Under the pieces are notes generated by a model. The model worked only from the letters and a program-made list of their open reading frames with translations, was not told the origin of the DNA and ran no database searches. Below, piece by piece: positions 11,701 to 19,919 of a stretch of 64,000 nucleotides of DNA. The number at the start of each line of letters is the position of its first letter. Position 1 is the first letter of the stretch. The DNA is from Trebouxia sp. TZW2008. Lineage: Eukaryota > Chlorophyta > Trebouxiophyceae > Trebouxiales > Trebouxiaceae. Position numbers and translations under genes: made by a program. The stretch spans positions 124,001 through 188,000 of the forward strand of contig BDIU01000075.1 of the NCBI GenBank assembly GCA_002118135.1, in the 5' to 3' direction.

Positions 11701-14389
11701 TCTGACCGGGCTGACAGGGTTGCAGAGCTGTGGGTGCTGCTAGGGTTCGCCCCTGGATTTCTGTCCTCAACCCTGGCAGAAGCCCACTTAGTAGGGCTGG
11801 ACTCTTCTGTCTTAGGGTTGCTACTGACAGCGTCAATGCTAGGGTCTCTGGACTCAGCTGATGATCTGGCAGAAGCCCATTTGCCAGGGTTGAAGCACCC
11901 TGAGGGTACTGAATCAGAATCCTGGCGCCGAGTGGGACGCTTGACTGGGGACTGAGCTGTTTGAATCGGGGCATTGATCATGTTTGACAGGTAGTGTCTG
12001 ACTGTAGCAGGCTGCGTAGCAAACCCTGGCCCAATTCTCTGAGGGCTTGACTGAATTTCCCCAGGATTGCACCTGACCCCCACTGCATGATTTGGCATCC
12101 CCACAATATGGGCGGGGTCCCGAACAGCCTCTCCAGATTTGGGTTCTGCCCAATTCTGGGGGTTGGCAGAATCCCAAGGACAGGAATTTGCCCTTTGGAA
12201 CTTCTGGGGACTGTGGGGCTGCACTGGTGCATGCGCATCTATGGATAGGAACTGCTGGCGGCTGCTAGGGTTCCAGCTTGGTGACTGCGGCCTGGAATGC
12301 CTTGCTGGGGAAGCTGGTCTAGTGGGCCTGAGCAGACACAGATTAGCCAAATGAGTCAGACTAGTCAGATGTCCACTGTCTCAGCCATGTACATCAGAGG
12401 GGGCTGTCACGAATTAGGTTTGACAGACAGTCAGAAAGCTATTGAATGTGCCATCTGACCCCGCAGAACTGTCATCACTGGGTCAGAGGACAATGCATTG
12501 CTTTCACGAGTGTTGGTTATAGAGCGTCGCTCAAAAGGCTGCGGAAATTGCGGCAGCTGGAAAGGTGCCGCCAAGCAGAAAGTGCAAAAGCAGACACAGG
12601 CACGCAAGGCAATGGTGCGACGCAGTTAAGCACAGACATGAACATCAGCACACAGAACCAATGTGCGAACTAGACACAAGTAAAAATTATACCTGGAGTT
12701 GACTCCTGACACAGGCCTTGGTGACCTACCCCTGGAGGGGCCGGGGCTTGGGGAACGGCCCCTGCCCTGTTGCCTAGCCAAAGGTGCTGCTGATGCTGCA
12801 TCACTGATGTCCTGAGAACGGTATGAAGCCTGCATCCAGCACTTCTTCAACATTAACAACTTTGCAAAACAGAATACCATGGACTCTGAAGCCCATCTCA
12901 GCAACATGAGATGCTCCTACCCGTTGCATGATTAGCACATGTCTTAGTAATGACTTTGTCTCCGACTTTGTCGTTGTACATGCAATGCAGCAGCATGGAT
13001 GCGCTTGATAGCCGTGCACAGCATTTGTACGCAGTGCCATCTGCAAGGACACCATGCAAACAGAACAGAGGTCTGCATGCCACAAAAGCAAACTGCTGCT
13101 GCATGAAAGCACAAACAAAATCTTAGTTAGACACTGCGCTATCAGTCTAGTGAGTGACTGCATCTTTGCTCACCCAGCAACACTCAAGGCGTAGCATGCC
13201 AAGGGAATGACAAATTCAGCACTCACATGACCACTGCAAGGGCGGACAGGTTTAGTTGTGGCTGCTTCTGCAGGCACTCTTTCAGAGGCTCTGGCTGAAG
13301 AGGGTCTGAACAGCTGCCTGGCAGCTCTTGAGGGGGGTTGAGGGTGGGCACCCTCTTGGGGTTGCTGACTAGGAGCGGTTGGTGAGTACATCCAGTCTCC
13401 TGCATACAAAACCAACATTGCTGATCTTGACAGATACCTCATTGTGCAATAAGTGTTTGTTGAGGGGAAAGGGGGGTGGGAGAGTGGGGGAACTCTTGGA
13501 AGTGCTGACTAGGGGCACTGCGTGGGTACATACAGTCTCCTGCAGGCACAGACAGCCAACATCATCAACACTACAGATACATAAGCTTGTAGACAGCTGC
13601 TTGTGTGCTGTAATGTTGACAGGTATTGCACACACAGCGCCTTTGGTATTCTAAGCTAGATGCAGGTGCGAGCACATGACTGCTCAATCATTACTGATCA
13701 CTACGCAGCAAGATTGGGCAACTAAGAGAGACCAGAGCATGTTTCACAAAGGTGCTCTGCATATGACGAAACCCTGAGTACACAGCACACAGCATGCGGC
13801 AACATACGCAAATGCAGTTCCGTCATTTCGTAGCATGCACAGTCAGAATGAGTGCTTTGCATACATGGTCCATATGGCACACATGAGTACAGTAAATTCT
13901 GCTTGTACAGGACACTCAATGTAAAGACAATCTCGATGTAAGGACAACGCCATTGGTAAGCAGTTGCTGCAATCTGACTGCAGTGACTCCCCTAAGTAAG
14001 GACAGTTTGACGTGAGGGCAACAGCCTTGATACCCACAGCAGTCTTCATAAAAACAAAGCACTGTACCTGCATTTCTGCCAGTTGCGGAGTGAGGGGACA
14101 AGGTGAAATCCAGCAATGGCTGCTGATGCTGGGACCTTATTGGGGCCCCTGGACTCTGCTGCAAGGTGTCACCCTGTCTTGCGTAGTCTGCAGGAGGACA
14201 GCAATAAAATATCAAGTCCAGTCATATGCTGTGCAGTCTGGAAGGACGCGCAGCACTGAGAGGTTGAAGTATGCTGCAGTGGTTGTAGGTGTGTCAATAA
14301 CGAATTTGCGGACGATTTAGGGAACAATTCAGGTTGCGGGAGATCTTTTAAAGGCGTCGGGGCTTACTCTTCATGTCCGCGGCCGGCAT
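5751..14389 (-). CDS. SNF1/AMPK-like Ser/Thr kinase with long N-terminal extension and C-terminal UBA domain
   Basis: Twelve exons fit in phase (14389-14368, 14187-14068, 13399-13227, 12829-12693, 12327-11559, 11299-11075, 9700-9587, 9266-9138, 8077-7817, 7313-7191, 6650-6575, 6193-5751), giving 863 residues. Residues 1 to about 440 are a Ser/Pro/Gln-rich, probably disordered extension. The kinase domain (about 445-700) has GEGGFCKV, VAIK (Lys474), HRDVKLEN (Asp568), DFG (Asp586), SPSYAAPE and VDVWSLGVVLYGM, typical of the CAMK-like SNF1/AMPK/MARK group. A UBA-like stretch (MQQLQQQGYDRDLILESLMA) follows at about 720-765, then a Gln-rich tail. A UBA just after the kinase domain is usual for MARK/SNF1-type kinases. 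I cannot assign the exact subfamily or substrate. Introns hold many copies of the adjoining exon ends; one 1.4-kb intron is GCT-biased. Confidence 0.88.
6324..6411. repeat. 44-bp direct repeat x2 in a kinase intron
   Basis: Two copies of a TGA/TTG-rich unit start at 6324 and 6368, with few differences, inside the last intron of the UBA kinase. I see no coding or splice signal in them. Confidence 0.7.
7385..7775 (-). repeat. Copies of kinase exon borders (start of exon 10, end of exon 9)
   Basis: At about 7385-7420 lies a decayed copy of the exon 10 start (LCQKI.EGVYTT), upstream of the real exon at 7313. At about 7695-7772 lies a copy of the exon 9 end (GLPVDVWSLGVALYGVICE), downstream of the real exon end at 7817. 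Both lie in the same intron, on the sides expected for duplications spanning the splice junctions. Confidence 0.8.
8145..8775 (-). repeat. Four extra copies of the kinase catalytic-loop exon part
   Basis: Upstream of the real exon 9 (8077-7817) are four tandem, diverged copies of its 5' part: about 8150-8233 (HRDIRLENILLNASN), 8265-8419 (HRDVKLENILLDASN, DFG changed to DFT), 8490-8577 (HRDVK then disrupted) and 8605-8768 (CRDVKLENTLLDGGD, DFG kept). Several keep a CAG or TAG acceptor, and the second and fourth stay open through GSPSY or its variant. None continues into DVWSLG, so each is probably intronic. Confidence 0.85.
10100..10860. repeat. GCT/GCA-biased low-complexity stretch in a kinase intron
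   Basis: About 760 bp rich in GCT, GCA and TGT trinucleotides lies in the 1.37-kb intron between kinase exons 6 and 7. It yields open frames of Ala- or Cys-rich peptide on both strands. The bias looks like decayed triplet expansion. Flanking exons join in phase without it, so I treat it as intron. Confidence 0.65.
10945..11035 (-). repeat. Copy of the end of kinase exon 6
   Basis: A copy of the exon 6 end, with the VAIKVIDKLKFK codons and a good AAG|GTGAGC donor, lies just downstream of the real exon end at 11075. It duplicates the ATP-lysine segment and its donor, so the gene offers two in-line donors about 125 bp apart. Use of the second would add an out-of-place lysine block. Confidence 0.82.
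13440..13552 (-). repeat. Diverged copy of kinase exon 3 start
   Basis: Minus-strand sequence from about 13545 encodes a variant of the exon 3 start (D-MY-P-SAPSQ and a following Pro-rich stretch) behind a CTGCAG acceptor. It lies upstream of the real exon 3 (13399-13227). It runs into different sequence after about 30 codons. Confidence 0.72.
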
Positions 14390-15299
14390 GACGTCAGTGC
14401 AGCGACGATGAACCCTGAGTGGTAAGTAGCTGGACACTCAAGCACCCCGTCCTTCCTGACCGGCGGGCGTCAAGCAAAGAACCGTAGATCTTCCCAAAGG
14501 CCGGATGTGCTCTGGCCTGTGGCCGTGTCGCACTACAGCACGCGCACTTTGCTGCAACAGATGTGCATAAGCGTACACAGCGTGCTGATTTGCTGATACT
14601 GCTGCTGGCGGTCAGGCTGGTAACGCCAGCCTTCGTGAAGTGCTATATCACACCCGCCCTGTCGCTCTTCGACACAACATCAGTAGCTCAGCGAGGGTGC
14701 GGACGCACGCTACTAACCCTGACGTCCTCGTTCAACGTTTGCTATGGCGCCAGGTCAGGCATATAAATGTGACTTCCAGGCAGCAACCCACCAGACCCCA
14801 AAAGTTAGCAAAAATATGCTCAAAATGGATGCTATGCAGGATCATGGCGTCGACTTTGAGAGCGATACATATGCAAACTTGCCAAGGCATGTGCCTGGCA
14901 AAATGCAATGCCATCATTTGCAGCGAAGTCAGCATGTTACAGAAATTGCAAGCATTACTGCAACGTCAGGGCATCAAGTATCAACAAGCTCGTGGAGCCG
15001 CTGTCAGCTGTGTGCTGCTGGCAGCTGATCATTGTTGGCAACAAATGCAAAGGCAGAATGGCATTGGCACAATGGCATGGCTAATCAGCTGACTTATTCC
15101 TGACAACTTTGGGATTCAGGCTAGTCCCTGTTCAATTTTGCAAGAAGCTCGACCTGTGTCTTCACTGAAGCAACCTCTCAGTCTGGTCTATAGCTGCTCT
15201 GCTTGGCTGTCCAGCGCGCCTTTGTGCGCCACGAGTTTCTGACAGCAAAGGGAGTGCTGCACCCGCGCCTGCCGGTGTTGTCGAGGGCGCTCTGACAGC
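14390..15299. other. Divergent intergenic region kinase / ropporin-like gene
   Basis: This 910-bp spacer separates two start codons on opposite strands. It contains overlapping plus-strand open frames between 14563 and 15092 (up to 150 codons, the longest beginning at a GTG). I recognise no domain in them. They could be upstream non-coding sequence or an unrecognised short exon. Confidence 0.45.
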
Positions 15300-16563
15300 A
15301 TGGAGGTCGAGCCGATGTATTGTGCAGAGCAGGTCAGAGTCTGTTCTGACACAGGCAAAGACTTTCAGACGCGAAGATGGAAGACGAATCTCATGTGTTG
15401 TTTGCTCTCATGTAGATCAAGGTCCCTCCCAACCTGGCAGACGTCTTGAAAGCCTATACCAAGGAAGTCATCAGGCAACAACCAGCAGACATACTGGAAT
15501 TCTCTGCCAAGTAAGCAAGGCGCTGTTGGAACACTTTGCAGCTGAATGCACGTATGCCAAATCTATTTTGTGTCAAAGCTTTCTAGATTGGACGCCACGC
15601 AGGTATTTCGCACACCTAGCAAAGGCTTCCGACTTGGCAAGTGACTTCATTCCACCGACAGTGAGTCAGATAAGGCAGGTCAACGTGCAGCTTACGCCCA
15701 ACCAGCTTTTGCCCGCCGCTCAGCTGATGGACCTCTGCAAAGCAACAGGAGTGCATGAAGGCACACTACAAAAGGTCAGTCAGCAAATATAGCAAGCTGG
15801 AAATGCTTGTTTAGTTCAGCTGCAGTGCAGCAGCCTCAGCTGTCCAAATGACACACCATCTTACATTCAGTAAAACAGCAACCTGTACTTGTGAGGACTC
15901 CATGCACTCATCATGTCTCGCTGCACACTGACCAAGCTAGAGGACAAAAACGCACTTCAGCCTTCTTGACGTTCATGCTAAGCACCAGGAGGGTGCTTGT
16001 TGTCATGACAGGCTCACTCTAATGTTGCATGGCGGCACTCAATGTCTAATGCAGTGCTGCCGAACTAGTTGTGCTCATACTGGCAGCCTGGCTCATTGCT
16101 GTCCCCATTTGACAGGCTACAACTTGCTGTTGACAAGACATCAGCCCAACATAACTAAGCTATATGATCTGCACCTGCCGTAGTTGCCAGCCACTACAGC
16201 AAACAAGTGGACCTTGCGTACCTGTAGGTATGGCAGTTGGGCAACTTTGGAACAGATGCAAAGCTGAACCCTTTGGAGGTGTTGGTACTGATGCTGACCA
16301 TGACAGCAAATGAGCTGCCAGCAGTCATCAACAACATGTTCCGGGCGTTTGGAGGTGATGGGGGCAGGATCGAGACCCCTGTCTTCATGCAGTTGGTGAC
16401 CCTGCTGTCTAAGTGGGATAGCAGCTTGACAGTACAGAAATGCAAGTCATTCAAGGAGGGCTTTGCAGGGTCAGAAACACTGGTCTACAGAGATGTCAAA
16501 GATCATCCTGTGCTACAGGAGCTGCAAACATCAGCTGCAGCAGTCACAGCACCTGAGAGCTAG
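15300..16563 (+). CDS. RSP11: Ropporin-1-like / radial spoke protein 11-like RIIa-domain protein
   Basis: Four exons (15300-15332, 15416-15510, 15603-15774, 16228-16563) join in phase to 211 residues, about the length of human ROPN1L. The N-terminus reads MYCAEQ then IKVPPNLADVLKAYTKEVIR and QQPADILEFSAKYF, the RIIa dimerisation/docking fold. The rest contains NPLEVLVLMLTMTANELPAV and ends with VYRDVKDHPVLQELQ, in line with ropporins. In Chlamydomonas, RSP11 is the RIIa protein of the radial spoke stalk and binds an A-kinase anchoring helix. Its presence suggests that the alga makes, or recently made, motile cilia with radial spokes. Assignment to RSP11 rather than another ropporin paralogue is an inference. 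Introns 1 and 2 are short. Confidence 0.85.
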
Positions 16564-17085
16564 CATGTATGTGTAATTATGTCTGGAGAGACTGATGCTG
16601 TCTCTGCAATGAGTCTAGCCATAGCTGACATCATACAGTGATGCTGTGCTGAAGCTGGCATACTGAAGGTCCGCAAACAACCCCCATGTATACATCCAAC
16701 ATGACGGTACAGACGTGTCACGCTGTGGCTATGCTGACTGCTTGTAACAGCCATCACCGGCTGATGTGCACATTGGCCACAAGAGGGGTGGGGGGGGGGG
16801 GCAGGGGGGGTTTCAGCTTTGTCAAGAGNNGGGGGGGGGGGGGCAGAGGGGGTTTCAGCTTTGTCAAGAGTCAGTGCGATGCCAGAATTAATTGGCAAAT
16901 GTGTCGTCCACCTTGAACGATGTGTTGGCCAACATGCCGCACGCTCGAGCCAAGGCGCACCACAATGCTCGCATACATGCCTGCTCAGTCTTGTCAAGAC
17001 TCGTTCTGCTTTGGCAGACCGCTGGCGCCTTTGCAAGCGCCCAATCGCTCGCTGATCACGATCTGTCAGCGTGCGCCCTTGCCCC
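16564..17085. other. Intergenic region containing an assembly gap
   Basis: Between the ropporin stop and the epoxide hydrolase start lie two unresolved bases at 16829-16830. The 40 or so bases on each side are nearly the same (poly-G, then TTTCAGCTTTGTCAAGAG). This suggests either a collapsed or expanded poly-G tract or two contig ends joined with an unrecognised overlap. No coding exon is supported. Confidence 0.7.
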
Positions 17086-19266
17086 ATGGCCAATTCGAAG
17101 CCTCGGCCGTTCTCGGTGGAGATCTCGGATGAAGCTATTGTCGACTTAAAAGAGCGACTTGCTAAAACGAGGTGGATCCGGCAACTCGTGTACTGCGTTG
17201 CATGCACCTGCATGCCGATAAAAGCAGTTTGACTTCAGCATCCACTGCTCGCAGATGGCCTGATCAGCTGGATGATGCCGGATGGAATTACGGTTCTGAA
17301 CTGAATTATGTCAAGGTGCTGTCCCAGGTCTTGTATTAAAGCAGTACCTTTGCAGTGTGGACTCGATCACTTTGTGTGTGTGTGTGTGTGTGCTACCTTT
17401 TGCATGATTCTTTGATATCTGCTGCCGTAGCTTCGGGTTTGCATGTGCTTTTGGCATCTATTTCATCAAGCCCTGGCATTGTCTATGCAGTTCAGCAGCA
17501 GCAAAATGGTCATGCTGTTCAGGAGCTGGCAGGCTATTGGCAACATCAGTATGACTGGAGAAAGGCTGAAGCAAATATCAACACTTTCTCCAACTACAAG
17601 CTGCATGTCAACGGCATTGACCTGCACTTTGTTCATGAGCGCTCGGAAGACCCCAATGCCATTCCGCTCATCTTTTCACATGGCTGGCCTGGCTCTGTTT
17701 TGGAGGCATTTTATATCATCGAACAGCTCACCACTCCATGTAAGCACATTCTTGCCAGTCCTTACCTTCTGCACATGTTGCTTGCTCTGTTGGACTTTGC
17801 CAATGGTGCATGTCATGACTGCATGACATGGCAACTATGCCAGCTCCGACAGCAGATGTGTGTTGTTCGGCGTCCAATGCTCTGCATGTAGTGACAATTT
17901 TTGATCCTGGTCAAAGAGCCTCTTTGCTGCACAGCAGCACCAAAGGGCAGCAAGCATTCTAATGCAGCGGCAGATTCCTGTCCTGACCAAAACTAGATTT
18001 TGCTGTGCAGCAGACAAAGGGCAGCAAGCATTTCACGTGGTGGTCCCATCCCTTCCTGGCTTTGGCTTCTCCTCTGCACCCACTAAGCCTGGTTTTGGAG
18101 TGGCAGAAACAGCACGCACCTTCAATGAGCTCATGCTGGCCTTGGGCTACACTCGCTATGTAGCGCAAGGTAGATGCCTCGTCATCATGCTTTGCAAACT
18201 TGCGCAACAGGCTGCATGACTGAACATTAGGAGCTACGCTTTGCATGCAAGATTGTCTCCAGATATGGTGCACTGCAGATGAAACTACAAAGCTGTTTTG
18301 CCTGTGTTATGCAATCTGGGCATGGCATCTTAGGATCAAGTACATCTGATCCCGCTATCAAAGTGATCTGTCTCGCGCAAGCAAAAAAAGATCATCTCAA
18401 AAGCGAAGCAACCCGACCAAGTCCTCCTGACATGCCCTGTAGGAGGCAATTTGGGCAGCGCATTTTGCTAACCATTACTACAATGCGGTTCATCTAGAGT
18501 GAGCATTGCAAGGCTATCCACCTGAACTTTAACACATGCTCTGCAGGAGGTGACTTGGGCAGCGCAATCACTTGTACACTGGGCTCCAATTACAGTGAGC
18601 ATTGTAAGGCTATTCATGTGAACTTTGTGGATGTGGCACACGGTCATGGCATCCCACAAGCCAGCAATTCCAAGCATATTGTTTCATTGGAAAATGCCCC
18701 TGTGCCTTTAAACAGTATGTTGCCCTTGGACATCACTCCAGAGGAGGCCGCATGGCTGCCAGAGCTTGAGCATTTTGCAAAGTATGAAACAGGTGGGTCG
18801 CAGAGTTGTCGATGCATTGTGCATTGTCACTTCTGCAAACACTAGAGTATTGCAGGACACAATGAGTTCTGTAGAGTGCAAAGCGAGTGTTTTTAATTTG
18901 CTGTCGATGCAGTACAGCTTCAAGTTATTGGCAAGTCTCGCTCAAATGTCCTTGTGGGTTGAGCAGCTGGTTGAATCTTGGCACCAATGTTTGTTTGTGT
19001 ACAGGCATCAATACTTTCATGTCATCTGTGTAGTTACATGCCAACGCAGTGCTTGCTGAACAGTACTAACAATCATCATTACACCTTCAACCATATGTGC
19101 TAGGTGTGTATGGTGTCTTGCTGGGCCAGCATGCTCATGGCGTCACAACAAGGGCGTGTGTTGTTCAGCTTTTGAACATCACTTGACTTGCAGGCACTTC
19201 GCTGCTATGGAGGAGCCTGAGCTTCTGGTTGGGGACATACGCACATTCTTTGCCAAGTATCATTGA
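17086..19266 (+). CDS. Microsomal-type epoxide hydrolase (alpha/beta hydrolase), apparently missing an internal region
   Basis: Epoxide hydrolases add water to epoxides through an Asp nucleophile. Exons 17086-17171, 17255-17315, 17523-17739, 18014-18169 and 18547-18792 join in phase. The N-terminal EHN region has FSVEISDEAIVDLKERLAKT, RWPDQLDDAGWNYG and YDWRKAEANIN. The core has HGWPGS (oxyanion side), FHVVVPSLPGFGFS and GGDLGS with the nucleophile Asp. A final exon (19194-19266) encodes HFAAMEEPELLVGDIRTFF with the catalytic His and a stop. The cap segment normally found between these (about 130 residues, with the lid Tyr region) was not found in 18793-19193, and the last exon does not keep frame with exon 5. 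Either an exon was deleted (pseudogene) or I failed to recognise it. Exons 4 and 5 each have a decayed 5' copy upstream. Confidence 0.8.
17373..17392. repeat. (TG)n microsatellite
   Basis: About ten TG dinucleotides lie in intron 2 of the epoxide hydrolase gene. Confidence 0.9.
17893..17978 (+). repeat. Copy of the region around the epoxide hydrolase exon 4 acceptor
   Basis: The block around 17893-17960 (CTGGTCAAAGAGCC... GCTGCACAGCAGCACCAAAGGGCAGCAAGCATT in broken form) repeats at 17976-18031, where it spans the real exon 4 acceptor at 18013. The upstream copy departs from coding sequence after AAGCATT. Confidence 0.7.
18435..18540 (+). repeat. Decayed copy of epoxide hydrolase exon 5 start
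   Basis: Sequence from about 18438 repeats the exon 5 acceptor and the first 30 or so codons. The nucleophile motif GGDLGS reads GGNLGS here (Asp to Asn) and the frame is then broken by stop codons. It lies about 100 bp upstream of the working exon at 18547. Confidence 0.82.
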
Positions 19267-19919
19267 CAGCATGCCAAACAGACAAGCAGTGTGACTCCAG
19301 ATAACACCCTGAATACTTTCCCCGCATTCAGCAAACCGCTGCACCTGTGGAACAGTCAGGTGTTTAAGCATTTTGTGCAAATGACTGTTGAGCCGCTCAT
19401 GCTCTGCTGAGCATTTTGAAGGGCACAATTCGAAAAGCACAAGCTTGACCGGGTTGTGTGATGCTCCTGTTATGAAGCAGGTGAAGGGCTTGTGAAGCCC
19501 TGCAGCTGCGAGACATGTGCAAAATCGAGCAATCGTTGTTACTGAAGGAGCGCATGGAACGTCTCCATCCTGTCACTGCATTTACAGTCTGATGAGCGTG
19601 AGACTAAATCATGTTTCTGCAAAAATTCATGATCAGCCATCTGTTGCTTTGCCTGAGTACCGACTGTAGTCTTAGCCTAGAGTCCCACTGCTGACCTGCA
19701 CGATGTGTTGCTGAGGACAAATTGCGGAGCGAGATGCATGCAACAGCATTCACACGCATGCCTTGCGGCGAAATTGTTGGAGATCATTTCATCATAGCTT
19801 TTGTCCCATGTCATAGCTTCACAGGAGGTAGAAGAAGAACGGCAAAGTCGGCACTGACAAGGAAGCAGACTGCTGCACAGACTGCTGCACAAAATGCGCC
19901 GGTTTGAAGCGCATACAGT
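19267..19919. other. Intergenic region epoxide hydrolase / G-patch gene
   Basis: This 653-bp spacer lies between co-directional genes. It should contain the 3' UTR of the hydrolase and the promoter of the G-patch gene. I see no coding exon, repeat or RNA gene that I can support. Confidence 0.5.

Noticed and set aside
14640..15092. 150-codon plus-strand open frame upstream of the ropporin-like gene
   Set aside because: It begins with a GTG, shows no recognisable domain and sits in a divergent promoter spacer.
16560..17213. 217-codon minus-strand frame across the assembly gap
   Set aside because: It reads through the N bases and poly-C, with a repeated peptide caused by the duplicated flanks; no family resemblance.
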